Of a DNA stretch of 64,000 bases, positions 26,679-35,663 are shown in pieces. Below the pieces are notes generated by a model. The model was not told the DNA's origin, did no database searches, and saw only the letters and a list, made by a program, of their open reading frames with translations. The position numbers were made by a program, and so were the translations under genes. Source of the DNA: Mesorhizobium ventifaucium (GTDB lineage: Bacteria; Pseudomonadota; Alphaproteobacteria; Rhizobiales; Rhizobiaceae); contig NZ_CAKXZS010000034.1 in NCBI RefSeq assembly GCF_935822925.1, positions 150,446 through 214,445 on the forward strand, written 5' to 3'. The stretch's first letter is position 1. Every line of letters begins with the position of its first letter.

Positions 26679-27511
26679 CAAGTCCTCCCAGAGCGAAAGG
26701 GCGGCTTCGGTCAAACTGTCACAGACGCCCCGCGAGCCACTGCAGCGGGGCATTCAGAGCCCGCCTCGGGACGATTGCTCGCGCCGCAAATCTGAGTGCG
26801 TGAGCACCATATGACCGACTCGGTGGAAAATCGTGCCGTCCAGACGCTTGGCCTCCTCCTCGCAGAGATCACACGCCACGCGCCTAACCCCGCGTGCCGG
26901 GTCTCAGTGGCCTCGCGAGCCATGGTATCCGATACATCTACCAAAAGCACGATCCGCGTGCAAACCACGTCTCGGTGCACACTCGTCGGCGCTCGAACTC
27001 GAGCTTAAAGCGCCACGGCCGATGTCCGTTCATGGCGCGACCGCGACCTCCCAGCTGGCCACCCTCGATGTCTGCTTCTGGGCGGAGGCAAAGGTTTGCC
27101 TCAACGGCGGACATCAGGCGCATTGCTGACCGGGATTCTATGGGCCGACAGTGGACTGGCAGCTTCAGGCTGCGGATCTTCAAGAGCGGGCATTCAGGTC
27201 GGCGTGGGCATCGTCGTGAGTTGACCCGATGCGGACCTTCTGCAGCGGCTTTTCCTTGCTCGATAGCAGACGTTCGACGGAACGGGTCGCTGTCCACCGC
27301 AACCCATCGGTTCGCAGCCACCTATGATGGAGCCCAATCTAGAAATCTTGTTCGCCTCCGCTGCCCAGCAGTGGCATCCCACTACTAGGGCAGAAGGAGC
27401 GTTCCGAGCATAAGAGACGCATCTTGCACGCGCGCTGGATGACGGCGGGCGGTGCGCCGCACTTATCCTTGCAGGCCAGGTGGCGACCGCGACATTGCCC
27501 CGCATGCGGCC
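26679..27511. other. Intergenic region with gene debris and a dispersed repeat
   Basis: No intact gene is supported. On the minus strand at about 26890-26760 a short frame reads CDLCEEEAKRLDGTIFHRVG and continues to a stop; it has a CxxC pair and looks protein-like but lacks a clear start, so it may be a tiny gene or a gene tail. The 67-base repeat at 27221-27287 is listed separately. Confidence 0.45.
27221..27287. repeat. 67-base dispersed repeat, copy A
   Basis: This matches 31664-31730 at 61 of 67 bases by my count, in the same orientation. Both share GATGCGG, GCAGCGGCTTTTCC and CGATAGCAGACGTTCGA blocks. The flanking bases upstream also resemble each other (AGGTCGGC), so the original element was longer. 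No coding function is evident. Confidence 0.75.
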
Positions 27512-28960
27512 TCAACGCCAGAAGCGCCTCGTGTTGACAAAGGCATGGTGCGCTTTCGCGGCGTCCTCAAGAAGCTTGGATTTGTCTTCGGCGCTGTAGA
27601 GATCCTTCGCCCCAGCCACCTCCGAAAGCTCCAGAGCTGCCAGCATATCGGGGGCGGTGGCGATATCGTTGAGGCTTCCGAGCCTATCCTGCAGGTCCTT
27701 CAGGGCCTCGATGAACCGTCGATGGCGTTTGGCTTCCGTCTTGTTGTTGTAAAGCGGCTCGAAGAACTCCGCCGCATAGCGCAGTTTCTTTGCGGCGATG
27801 CGCACTTTATGACGGCTCTCGTCATCGGCATCGATGAGGTTGTCGCCGTCCTTCGCCACCTTTTTCCGAAATTTATCAAATACCATCGAGGCGAAATCCG
27901 TTGACGACTGCACGTGCAACGTTTCGTCCGATTGGGTTCGCCAGCCCTCGATGGAGATCCACTCGGTGGCATCGATCATCAAGGAGCGGGCGCGCGTTGA
28001 GGAGAGCGATGCTTCGACCGCCGCATAGGCCTCGTCGCGTGCTTCACGAAGGCAGCTTGAAAGAGCCTCGCTCGAAGCACGGTCGATCATCACGTCGATA
28101 TTGCGCGCATCGCCAAGTGCCGAGGTAAGCCATTTGAATTCTTCTCGCAGGTGGTCGAAACGGCTGTCATCGAACAAGCACTTGGAGATCGAGAATAGGG
28201 AGCGCAACCGTCGCAGCGACACCCGAGCCTGGTGCAGGGCCTCGGCATCGCCGGACCAGCCCAGCGCCGCCTCATTGAGACGAAACTGTCTGAGACAAGC
28301 CGCGGCGATGCACGCGAAAGCCGTTGCTGCGCTCATGTCGGACGTGAGCGGGGTCGGAGCCGCTTTCGCAGCACCGGGCGCCGGGCCAAGCAGACGATAG
28401 CCCCGTTCCGCTTTGCTCATCACCCCGAGATGCGCCGGCGTGATCAGGTCGACTTTCCGGGCGAGCGCGAACAGCGCTCTCGGTGGGCCCGCCTTCTTTT
28501 CCAACTCGATCTCACAGAGCGGCGACTCGCGATCGGCTGCAACGACCTTGCCGATATCCAAAGCGACCTCGACCGTGGCGTCGTCATCAATCACATTCCA
28601 GGAATGCCGTTTGACATGAACCTCGAACAAGGGCGCGAGCTTTGAGCCAGCCCCTGCAAGCAGGTCTCGGATCTGCGGATCGTCGATTACCGGCGTATTG
28701 CCGGCGACCGGTCGCTCCCATTCCGCGCGTGTGAACGATCCTGCTGCGGCGCCATCGCCGGCTTTGACGGTTTGTATCCGTTCATTTCCCGATTGCCGAA
28801 TGCGAAGCGACAGGCCGCGCTTGGACAGATCCCATCCGGGGGTGTCGAAATAGATGGATCTCTGCTGAAGAATGGTGGGCGAGGATCCGAACGGATTTTT
28901 CTTCAGGAGCGACCCCGCACCCGACCGCGAAAGCTCGAGCTTCAGTTCCGTTTCCTGCAT
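27512..28960 (-). CDS. CYTH-CHAD domain protein (inorganic triphosphatase-like)
   Basis: The protein has 482 residues from ATG 28960, which starts directly at the CYTH signature QETELKLELS (ExExK). The CYTH domain (to about residue 195) has the expected acidic and basic strands forming a triphosphate tunnel (RSIYFDTPGWDLSKRGLSLRIRQ, split by charged residues), and a helical CHAD domain follows with conserved His and basic residues (LHQARVSLRRLRSLF, HKVRIAAKKLRYAAEFF). Relatives hydrolyse tripolyphosphate, and CHAD domains bind polyphosphate. It probably acts on inorganic polyphosphates in the cytoplasm. It is a single-gene unit, tail to tail with nothing obvious. Confidence 0.9.
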   Translation of the reverse strand: MQETELKLELSRSGAGSLLKKNPFGSSPTILQQRSIYFDTPGWDLSKRGLSLRIRQSGNERIQTVKAGDGAAAGSFTRAEWERPVAGNTPVIDDPQIRDLLAGAGSKLAPLFEVHVKRHSWNVIDDDATVEVALDIGKVVAADRESPLCEIELEKKAGPPRALFALARKVDLITPAHLGVMSKAERGYRLLGPAPGAAKAAPTPLTSDMSAATAFACIAAACLRQFRLNEAALGWSGDAEALHQARVSLRRLRSLFSISKCLFDDSRFDHLREEFKWLTSALGDARNIDVMIDRASSEALSSCLREARDEAYAAVEASLSSTRARSLMIDATEWISIEGWRTQSDETLHVQSSTDFASMVFDKFRKKVAKDGDNLIDADDESRHKVRIAAKKLRYAAEFFEPLYNNKTEAKRHRRFIEALKDLQDRLGSLNDIATAPDMLAALELSEVAGAKDLYSAEDKSKLLEDAAKAHHAFVNTRRFWR

Positions 28961-29144
28961 GAATGGCCTCGCGCAGCGTCGCTTCACGGTAATCGGAGGG
29001 ACCCCACCGCATGATGGGTCATAAAACTGTCACAAACAACCGCTCGCCTCGACCAACTGCGGCCGCCGGCGAACGACAATGCGCGAGCCGGAACCACACT
29101 TCTCAGTCCTCGTTCATCCGATGATGCAGGAGAAGGACACAGAG

Positions 29145-29330
29145 ATGGCTACCAAAGAAAAGAAAGAAAAGAAGAAGGCGAGCCGCGTGGTGCAGGGGCA
29201 AGAGCTGGAGGTAGAGCACCTGACTGAAATTACCGACGTCTCGCCGAAACAGGCGCGCGCTTTGTTGCGTAAACATGGTGCCGACTGGACCAAGCTCAAA
29301 GACGAAGCCGAAGATTTGAAGGAAGCCTGA
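29145..29330 (+). CDS. Small basic protein, DUF3606-like
   Basis: The protein has 61 residues from ATG 29145; AGGAGAAGG lies 12 or more bases upstream, so ATG 29124 is an alternative that would add seven residues. The N-terminal part is a lysine run (KEKKEKKKASR) and the rest is a compact helical region: LEVEHLTEITDVSPKQARAL, then LLRKHGADWTKLKDEA. The second half resembles DUF3606 proteins, small rhizobial proteins of unknown function. It could bind nucleic acid through its basic tail, but this is a guess from composition. Confidence 0.65.
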   Translation: MATKEKKEKKKASRVVQGQELEVEHLTEITDVSPKQARALLRKHGADWTKLKDEAEDLKEA

Positions 29331-29360
29331 AACTCTCGGCGCGGCTTCTTCTCTCTGTCT

Positions 29361-29378
29361 CTCCGCCCCATTGCGGAG
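29361..29378 (+). terminator. Candidate stem-loop after small gene
   Basis: CTCCGC at 29361-29366 pairs with GCGGAG at 29373-29378 around CCCATT, 31 bases after the stop of the small protein gene. No T-tract follows, so it is only a possible terminator. Confidence 0.3.
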
Positions 29379-29522
29379 CGGCACTGCTCGGCCGGTTAAC
29401 GCCCCTCTGGCGAAGGCCGGTTTGCACTGGCGATGCTCATATGTAGCGTGAATTTAGTTTCAGCTCATAAAGGTGCTCTGCTAGACTTGGTCTAGCGCGA
29501 GCCACGACAGGAGTGTTTCCCA

Positions 29523-29759
29523 ATGGATGCAACCGAATTGCAGGCGATCGGCGACACTCTGATGCGGATCGTAACGCCGGACATGACGCCCAAGCATTTG
29601 ATCAAGGCGACACGGAGAGAGCACCCGGACGCGTCGAAAAAGGACATCGCTCGGGCAGCATTCTTTTCGATTATCGCTAACTCCGATCAGGACCACGGCA
29701 AGGCGAAGAAGCTGCAGGCGTTTGCCATCGCGGAACGAACGCAAAACGCGGCCGAGTGA
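29523..29759 (+). CDS. Small hypothetical protein, paralogue of 31257-31445
   Basis: The 78-residue protein starts at ATG 29523 after GACAGGAGTG. It reads MDATELQAIGDTLMRIVTPD and continues with MTPKHLIKATRREHPDASKK and DIARAAFFSIIANSD. The same core is encoded on the opposite strand at 31257-31445 with about two thirds identity (TPEMTPKQLMKTVRKAHPKA and ASKKDIARAAFYPLIANAD), which shows that both are real genes. It is predicted to be cytoplasmic and all-helical. I do not know the family. Confidence 0.72.
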   Translation: MDATELQAIGDTLMRIVTPDMTPKHLIKATRREHPDASKKDIARAAFFSIIANSDQDHGKAKKLQAFAIAERTQNAAE

Positions 29760-29864
29760 GCCTGTCACATCGACTTAACACTTCTCAGCAGCCGAAAGGG
29801 AAGTTCCACAGCCGCGCCGACATAATCAATGCACTGACCAGCTGCCGCGGCGCGGTCCCGTCGT

Positions 29865-30125
29865 CTATTGGCAGAAAGTCGAGCCGTTGCGGCGTGGCTC
29901 GAGATCGAAGTGGAAGTGTAGCGCGTGTTCGGTATCGCCACCCTGTCCGAGCACGGTCTTTGTCCGTACGCGGCCTTGCGCACGGCGTCGAGGAATTTCG
30001 CGTCCGCTTCCGGCACGTCGGCCCTGACATCGATGTGGCGACCGTCGGCGAGGCCGAAACCGGCGACGTCGAGCGCGTTTCCGTAAGCGTGCTCCAACGA
30101 GCAGGCCATTTGGCGGGACGCCCAC
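29865..30125 (-). pseudogene. Extensin-like protein C-terminal remnant
   Basis: One minus-strand frame reads SLEHAYGNALDVAGFGLADG and EADAKFLDAVRKAAYG, then shifts near 29955 into a second frame that reads KTVLGQGGDTEHALHFHFDL and finally FCQ followed by a stop at 29865. Joined, these are the last 80 or so residues of an extensin-like family protein, with the His-x-Asn-x-Asp and HxHFD zinc-type motifs. The N-terminal two thirds are missing and at least one frameshift is present, so the gene is dead. Intact relatives are secreted proteins with a peptidase-like fold. Confidence 0.72.
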
Positions 30126-30228
30126 AGTGTCGCGGGCTAAGAATTGCCCCGCATCCTATCGGGGATTTCGAGGAGCCGGGGCTTGCCGCCGCATTGGCAA
30201 ACTTTGCGATAAAGCATCGGAACCGCGT

Positions 30229-30480
30229 GTGACCGCGAACACTCCCCGCGCCAGCATGTCGGCCAAGCGCCGGCAAGCCATCTTCAGCGAGCAATGCACC
30301 GCTCACAACATCGCGCCGTGCTGCCTGTGCGGCGAGCCTATCCACCGCCACGAAGACCGCTGGATTATCAAACACAAGCGCGCCCTCGCCTTGCTGGCTT
30401 GGATGAGAACGCGGCCAGTCTGCACAGCGGGCGTGCGCCCTGCATGAGATCAAATTGGGCGGAACCCTATCCGCTTCCTT
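30229..30480 (+). pseudogene. Degenerate HNH endonuclease-like gene
   Basis: From GTG 30229 or ATG 30256 the frame reads MSAKRRQAIFSEQCTAHN, then CCLCGEPIHRHEDRWIIKHK, with a CxxC pair and the first His of an HNH-type core. After RALALL the expected continuation GLDENA appears one frame over and a CxLHEIK-like ending in a third, so at least two indels have destroyed the C-terminal half. Small stand-alone HNH proteins of this kind occur in rhizobia and their phages. It lies head to head with the extensin remnant. Confidence 0.6.
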
Positions 30481-30511
30481 GCGTTCCCCAAAACCGAAAG
30501 GAGAACGTTTC

Positions 30512-30895
30512 ATGGCTAAAAGCAAACGCAAGCTTCCCAAGAAGATCGGCGGGTTCAAGGTCCCTAAATCGGTGCGGAAATCGACCCTTTTGCGCAACAT
30601 GCTAGCGAGCCCGGTTGGCCGAGACCTGCTGGCCAATGCGATTACAGCAGGCGCCGGTGCCGCTGCGGCTGTTTTGGTGCGCGAGCGGGGGGAAATCGCC
30701 GACGCCACAAAATCGGCAGCTAAGACCGGGGCCAAGAAATCGGCGCGCGCTGCGGGCTTGGCCACGGATATGGTACAGAGCGCTGCCTCCGCGATGATGG
30801 CGGTCGTTTCGGAAGCCGCACACAAAGTTCTGCCGGAACAGAAATCGCGTGGAGACAAGGACCGGGACAGTCGCGCGCGCCGAGCCACGCACTAG
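30512..30895 (+). CDS. Small basic Ala/Lys-rich hypothetical protein
   Basis: The protein has 127 residues from ATG 30512, with a strong GAAAGGAGAACG upstream. It begins AKSKRKLPKKIGGFKVPKSV and then has an amphipathic, alanine-rich middle (LANAITAGAGAAAAVL), and charged Lys/Arg ends. The composition is like a nucleoid or membrane-associated small protein, but I do not recognise a family. A further small gene follows 32 bases later and could be co-transcribed. Confidence 0.62.
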   Translation: MAKSKRKLPKKIGGFKVPKSVRKSTLLRNMLASPVGRDLLANAITAGAGAAAAVLVRERGEIADATKSAAKTGAKKSARAAGLATDMVQSAASAMMAVVSEAAHKVLPEQKSRGDKDRDSRARRATH

Positions 30896-30927
30896 AGGCA
30901 AGGCGCGTTCCGGACGCTCGCTCCGGC

Positions 30928-31221
30928 TTGCCGAAATTCGTGGAGCGGCGACTTCTTCAGCCCTATTCGGACACGATTTTACACCGCGTAGAAGGCGCCG
31001 CCGCTGTGAGGGCATTGGGGGTGCTGATCCGGAAACATCCCCGAACTGCGCTTGATATGCTTGGCTCTGGCCTTGCCCAGGCCGGCCTAGTCGGCATCCG
31101 TGAAATCAAGAATAAGATCAAGGGTGAACATCCCCAAGCTGCACGTGCCGGGATGCCGAAGCTTACCAAACGCCAGTTGCGACGACTCGCTCGCACTGTG
31201 GCCGACAAGGGCGGATCATGA
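30928..31221 (+). CDS. Small hypothetical protein
   Basis: The protein has 97 residues if translated from TTG 30928. The middle holds a helix with some hydrophobic character (ALGVLIRKHPRTALDMLGSG), and the end is strongly basic (PKLTKRQLRRLARTVADKGG). Codon use looks like the neighbouring small gene, and the reading frame is free of stops across the gap. The start is weak, and a fragment of a larger decayed gene is also possible. No function can be given. Confidence 0.45.
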   Translation: MPKFVERRLLQPYSDTILHRVEGAAAVRALGVLIRKHPRTALDMLGSGLAQAGLVGIREIKNKIKGEHPQAARAGMPKLTKRQLRRLARTVADKGGS

Positions 31222-31256
31222 AGAGCCACTATTGCATTGCTGGCCAGGCCTACCAC

Positions 31257-31445
31257 TCAATTCGGCTGTGTCCTCTCCGAAATTGCGAATGCCTGAAGCT
31301 TCTTCGACTTGGCAGGGTCTAGGTGGTCAGCGTTGGCAATGAGAGGATAGAATGCCGCTCTGGCGATGTCCTTCTTTGAAGCCTTCGGGTGCGCCTTCCT
31401 CACAGTTTTCATCAACTGCTTAGGGGTCATTTCCGGCGTCACCAC
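31257..31445 (-). CDS. Small hypothetical protein, paralogue of 29523-29759
   Basis: The 62-residue frame starts at GTG 31445 or the adjacent GTG 31448. Its core TPEMTPKQLMKTVRKAHP and KKDIARAAFYPLIANAD matches the paralogue at 29523, including the C-terminal KSKKLQAFAISERTQ. The paralogue has 16 more N-terminal residues. Upstream of the GTG the frame stays open with protein-like residues (AVLESCLTGIGPN), but without any ATG, so the natural N-terminus may have been lost. Confidence 0.55.
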   Translation of the reverse strand: MVTPEMTPKQLMKTVRKAHPKASKKDIARAAFYPLIANADHLDPAKSKKLQAFAISERTQPN

Positions 31446-31521
31446 TTTGCTCAGCCACGATCGCTCTGATGGCGCGGTATTTGGGCCGATTCCGGTCAGG
31501 CAGCTTTCAAGAACCGCCCTG

Positions 31522-31627
31522 CTAGAGCGGTTCAGGTTTTGATAGAACCGCCGAACCGCTTTAAGTATTTGTTTTTACGCAATTCCGGACGGAAAACCGC
31601 TAGGCACTTTTCCTGGAATTGCTCTAA
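31522..31627. repeat. RIME-like interspersed palindromic element
   Basis: This 106-base element starts CTAGAGCGGTTCAGG and ends TGGAATTGCTCTAA, with two inner hairpin parts: GCGGTTC with GAACCGC, and AATTCCGG with CCTGGAATT. It closely resembles the abundant rhizobial intergenic mosaic elements that I recall from Mesorhizobium genomes. It sits between the small paralogue gene and the dispersed repeat copy B. Confidence 0.8.
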
Positions 31628-31663
31628 AGCAGACGTTTAGGTCGGCTGGCGTGATGTCCGAGT

Positions 31664-31730
31664 CTGACCCGATGCGGGCCTTCGGCAGCGGCTTTTCCAC
31701 GCTCGATAGCAGACGTTCGAAGGAACGGGT
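31664..31730. repeat. 67-base dispersed repeat, copy B
   Basis: This matches 27221-27287 at 61 of 67 bases in the same orientation. It follows the RIME-like element by 36 bases and lies in non-coding sequence before the MFS transporter gene. The rest of 31731-31904 shows no gene. Confidence 0.75.
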
Positions 31731-31904
31731 GATCCTGCCCCGGCAAACACCGATGATGTCAGTTTAAGTCCGGAAGACAATGTCATGAGGAAGCGAGGCG
31801 ACATTTCGCGCTCCGCGACAGCCGGAAGTGATCGACAACCTTTCCAACGTTTTCCTTCGCGATTGACCCATCCTGGTCAAACACCCCAAACCGGTGCGGC
31901 TGCA

Positions 31905-33101
31905 TCACCGTTCCTCCGGCGGCTTGAGGTGCCGAAACTGCATCAGCAGCAGCAGATCGTAAGCGATCTTCAGTGCACCGCAGATGAGGAGGGGCCAAGC
32001 CCGGAACGAGGCAGCGAACAGAGCGCCCGCCAGCGCGGGACTGGCTGCGGCGGCCAGGCTGCGCGGGACCGATGTGAAGCTCGCGGCGGCTGCCCGCTCC
32101 ACCTCGGTGACAACCGCCATCACGTAGGAAGAGCGCGTGGGCACATCCATCTGCGAAAGTGCGGCGCGAATCAGCAGCAAAGCGAGCGCCAGAGGGAGCG
32201 TCGGCGCAAGCGCCGCCAGCATCAGAGCCAGGCTGGACGGAATATGTGTGAACACCATCGTGTTGATGAGTCCGATGTGCCGAGACAGCCAAGCTGCAAC
32301 GGGGAATGAGAACGCCGAAAGTACGCCCGACCAGAAGAAGAAAAAGCCGGCTTCCGAGAGCGACAGGTCGAATTTTTCGAAAAGCCATAGGGCAAGCAGC
32401 GACTGGACGACAAAGCCGCCGGCGAAAGCATCAAGGCTAAAAAGTGCCGCAAGCTTGAAAACAATATTGCGCGAGGGCCCGAGCGCGGACGCGGTGCCGG
32501 AGTCCGACGCTGGACGGCGCTGTGGGATCTGCGCGTAGATGAGGCCGCCGAGCAGGCCCAGAAACGCATAGAGCACGAACATCGCCTTGATGCCGCTGAG
32601 TCGATCGAGGCCGGCTGTAGCCAGAAGATCAGGTGTTGCCGAAGCGAGCGCGCCAACGGCGCCTGCGAGCGCACCCACAAGGCTGTAACGCGCGAACATC
32701 TTAGTCCGCGCGGCGTCAGTGACCTCACGTGTGAGCACGGCATGCTCCAAGGGCACGAAGACGCTGACGCTGCCGGCCGACGGGTTGATTGTGCCTGCGA
32801 ACGCGATCACCAAAAGCAACGCGTAGTCGTGGACCACAGCAAAGGCCGCACCCGTGGCGACCATCAGACTTGCGGCGGCAAGCAGGAGTTGGCGGTGATC
32901 GTACCGGGCGCCAAGGAGTCCGAAACCGATGGTCAATAGCGCGGAACCGAGAAGCGACGCGGTCGCGATGACGCCGACCTGCAGAGGTGCAAAGCCTAAT
33001 GCGAGGAGATAGACCGGCAACAGAACGGCCACGAAGCCGTCACCCATGTCGCGCAAGGCTCGAGCCGCAAAAAGGAAAGTCGCCGGGTGGATCCGCTGCA
33101 C
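31905..33101 (-). CDS. MFS transporter
   Basis: The 398-residue protein has twelve predicted membrane segments and the usual 6+6 layout. The motif A-like loop GFGLLGARYDHRQLLL lies after helix 2. The second half holds ALLLIRAALSQMDVPTRSSYV, similar to MFS proteins of the drug or metabolite efflux type. It starts at ATG 33101. No regulator or partner gene is adjacent; the upstream 336 bases are non-coding. The substrate is unknown. Confidence 0.85.
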   Translation of the reverse strand: MQRIHPATFLFAARALRDMGDGFVAVLLPVYLLALGFAPLQVGVIATASLLGSALLTIGFGLLGARYDHRQLLLAAASLMVATGAAFAVVHDYALLLVIAFAGTINPSAGSVSVFVPLEHAVLTREVTDAARTKMFARYSLVGALAGAVGALASATPDLLATAGLDRLSGIKAMFVLYAFLGLLGGLIYAQIPQRRPASDSGTASALGPSRNIVFKLAALFSLDAFAGGFVVQSLLALWLFEKFDLSLSEAGFFFFWSGVLSAFSFPVAAWLSRHIGLINTMVFTHIPSSLALMLAALAPTLPLALALLLIRAALSQMDVPTRSSYVMAVVTEVERAAAASFTSVPRSLAAAASPALAGALFAASFRAWPLLICGALKIAYDLLLLMQFRHLKPPEER

Positions 33102-33437
33102 TGATCTAGCCTGCCCTCATCACCTGCGTCGGCACCACGGGCTTGGGGCAGCGTCGCTCGACAGGGCTGGAGATCATGACGGAGTCGCGTTAGACATTCC
33201 AGCGAGGCGAAGGCCATGAAGTTCGGGAAGTGGGTCAGAATTCCCCATGATCTTGCTTTGGTAATGTCCAGGAAGGGGCGCATTGCCGCCCGCCAGCCTT
33301 TTTGGCCGATAGCGGACTGGCTTCTTTCGGCGGGGTGATCGGAAAAGCGGACGTTCAGCTCCACCCGCAAGATGGGTCTCAGTATGACCCGAAGCAGACC
33401 TGAACAGGGCTAGGCTGCGAAGCGATACCCTTCTATC
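33102..33437. other. Divergent intergenic region
   Basis: It separates the MFS gene from the large cyclase gene and must hold both promoters. Short segments near 33350 (AAAAGCGGACGTTCAG) and 33395 (GAAGCAGACCTGAACA) resemble the degraded dispersed sequences seen elsewhere in the window. No gene is supported. Confidence 0.4.
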
Positions 33438-35663
33438 ATGATGCGACCGGTGCCCTACGTCCGGAGCCCAAATATGGAGCGCAGGCTTGCGGCGATTCTC
33501 GCCGCCGACGTCGTTGGCTTCAGCCGCCTCATGGAGGCTGACGAGGCGGATACTCTGGCACGCCTCAAGAGCACCCGCGAGAATCTTATCGATCCGAAAA
33601 TTACCGCTCATAGAGGGCGCATCGTAAAGCTCATGGGTGATGGCGCGCTGATAGAATTCTCCAGCGTGGTCGACGCGGTTGGTTGCGCCGTCGAAATCCA
33701 GCGGACGATGGCGGAGTGCAACGCCGAACTGCCGAAGGAAAAACAGCTCGAATTCCGCGTTGGCGTAAACCTTGGCGATGTGATTGTCGAAGGGCAGGAT
33801 ATCTATGGCGACGGCGTGAATGTCGCGGCGAGACTGGAAGGATTGGCCGAACCCGGGGGCGTGCTAATTTCAGGAACGGCATTCGATCAAGTCGAGAGAA
33901 AGCTGGATTTTGAGTTCGAATTTGTGGGTGAACAAACGCTCAAGAACATCGAAAAACCTGTTCGTCTGTATCGGGTAGGCCCGCAGGCACGCGCCGCGGC
34001 CGAAATAGTTCCAGCAAAACGCAAACGTCATATCGAATGGCGCCGGCTGACAGTCGCGGCGACGGCGCTGATCCTGATCGCCGGAGGTGTAGCGCTTTGG
34101 AAGGTGGTCGGGGACGGTTCAGGACCGCCGGTCGAGGTGGCCTCCAGGGAAAGAATGGCGCTCCCGCTACCTGACAAGCCATCGGTCGCTGTATTGCCAT
34201 TCACCAACATCTCGAGCGACGCCGGCCAGGAGCACTTCGCCGACGGCATGACCGATGACTTGATCACCGACCTTTCCAAGGTTTCCGGCCTCTTCGTGAT
34301 CGCGCGAAACTCGACATTCGTTTACCGCGGCAAGCCGGTAAAAATCAGCCAGGTCGCCGAAGAACTTGGCGTGCGTTACGTTCTCGAGGGGAGCGTACGG
34401 CGAGCCGGCGAGCAGGTGCGAGTCAACGCCCAGCTCATCGATGCCCTCACCGGCGGGCATGTGTGGGCGGACAGGTTCGATGGAAACGTCGCCGATATTT
34501 TTGCGGTCCAGGACGTTTTTGTCGCAAGGATCGTCGAAGCGTTGAAGGTCAATCTCACCACCACCACAAAAACGGAAATTGCCCGCGCCAAGCCGGACAA
34601 CATTGCAGCCAAGGAAGCTTTCGATGGGGGTTGGAGCCTTTATCTCCGTTACAACGCGAAGGATACAGCTGCCGCCATCACTTCTTTGAAAAAAGCAACG
34701 GAACTTGATCCCGAATATGGGCGCGCTTATGCCGCCCTGGCGCTGGCCTACTTCCGCGTCGTTGAGTCACTCTGGGGTAAAGAACTCGGTAGGGACGAAC
34801 CATACTTCTGGTGGGGAGCCTATGATTACGTAGAGCTGGCCAAGAAATATCCAACGTCACTGTCTTATACGGTCGAGGCATTGCGGGACGTTTATCAAGG
34901 CCTGGCCGAAGATGCACGCAGGAATGCCGGTCGAGCGATTGCCTTGGATCCCAACGACCCCGAGGCGCACATCGCAACGGCTTGGGCGCTGACGATCTCA
35001 GGCGAACCCGCCGAGGCGCTGAATTTCGTCGCGACCGCCATGCGGCTCAACCCGAACTATCCAAGCCACTACGTTCTCGCTCGTGGATTGGCGCTTTTTG
35101 CAATGGGCGATCTGAAACAGGCGGCTGAGGTGTTCGGAAAAGGTGTAAGGCGAAACCCAGACGCAACTGCGCTCTTTCTACCTCTCAGTTCCGTGCTGGC
35201 GCAGCTCGGTCGCCGCGAAGAAGCGAGACAAATGCTGCTGAAGTTCCGACCGGGTGTAGGCCAGAAAGGACTCGAAAACCTTGCCGACACCTTACACCTT
35301 TCGTTCAAATGGGATTATGAACACGCAAGCGTCCCGGAGCGCCTGAATGACGGTATCCGTATCGCTGCGCTGCCGCTGAACGTCACCGTTACAAGCCTGG
35401 AAGCAGAGCTTGGCGCCGGCGATCCCTTTTCCCAGCTATATGCAGCAAAACGACTGGGCTGGTTTGGACCAGCGGCAGCACACGCCGTTCCGGCTCTGGT
35501 TGAAGCGCTCAAGGTTGAGTATCTCCGCCGGGAGGCCATCGAGGCGCTGGGAAAGATCGGACCTCCGGCACAAGCTGCGATACCTGCGCTTGTCGCACTC
35601 CAGAATGAAGCTCTGGTTGGCATTTACGCAAAGGACGCGCTGTCCAAAATCAGAGGCAATTGA
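33438..35663 (+). CDS. Adenylate cyclase-like protein with TolB-like, TPR and HEAT-type repeats
   Basis: The protein has 741 residues from ATG 33438; ATG 33474 (MERRLAAILAADVVGFS) is the alternative and gives the typical family start. The cyclase domain (to about 190) has AADVVGFSRLM, KLMGDGALIEFSS and GDGVNVAARLEGLA. One transmembrane helix lies near 205-222, then a TolB/FlgO-like domain with SVAVLPFTNISSD and GMTDDLITDLSK, then TPR helices (about 390-600), then a C-terminal HEAT-like part (AVPALVEALKVEYLRREAI). Such multi-domain cyclases are abundant in rhizobia. Its last 200 codons are duplicated as a pseudogene at 37668. Confidence 0.9.
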   Translation: MMRPVPYVRSPNMERRLAAILAADVVGFSRLMEADEADTLARLKSTRENLIDPKITAHRGRIVKLMGDGALIEFSSVVDAVGCAVEIQRTMAECNAELPKEKQLEFRVGVNLGDVIVEGQDIYGDGVNVAARLEGLAEPGGVLISGTAFDQVERKLDFEFEFVGEQTLKNIEKPVRLYRVGPQARAAAEIVPAKRKRHIEWRRLTVAATALILIAGGVALWKVVGDGSGPPVEVASRERMALPLPDKPSVAVLPFTNISSDAGQEHFADGMTDDLITDLSKVSGLFVIARNSTFVYRGKPVKISQVAEELGVRYVLEGSVRRAGEQVRVNAQLIDALTGGHVWADRFDGNVADIFAVQDVFVARIVEALKVNLTTTTKTEIARAKPDNIAAKEAFDGGWSLYLRYNAKDTAAAITSLKKATELDPEYGRAYAALALAYFRVVESLWGKELGRDEPYFWWGAYDYVELAKKYPTSLSYTVEALRDVYQGLAEDARRNAGRAIALDPNDPEAHIATAWALTISGEPAEALNFVATAMRLNPNYPSHYVLARGLALFAMGDLKQAAEVFGKGVRRNPDATALFLPLSSVLAQLGRREEARQMLLKFRPGVGQKGLENLADTLHLSFKWDYEHASVPERLNDGIRIAALPLNVTVTSLEAELGAGDPFSQLYAAKRLGWFGPAAAHAVPALVEALKVEYLRREAIEALGKIGPPAQAAIPALVALQNEALVGIYAKDALSKIRGN

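Noticed and set aside
30602..31015. Minus-strand frame of 137 codons
   Set aside because: It is opposite the 30512 and 30928 small genes, which have a better start and composition.
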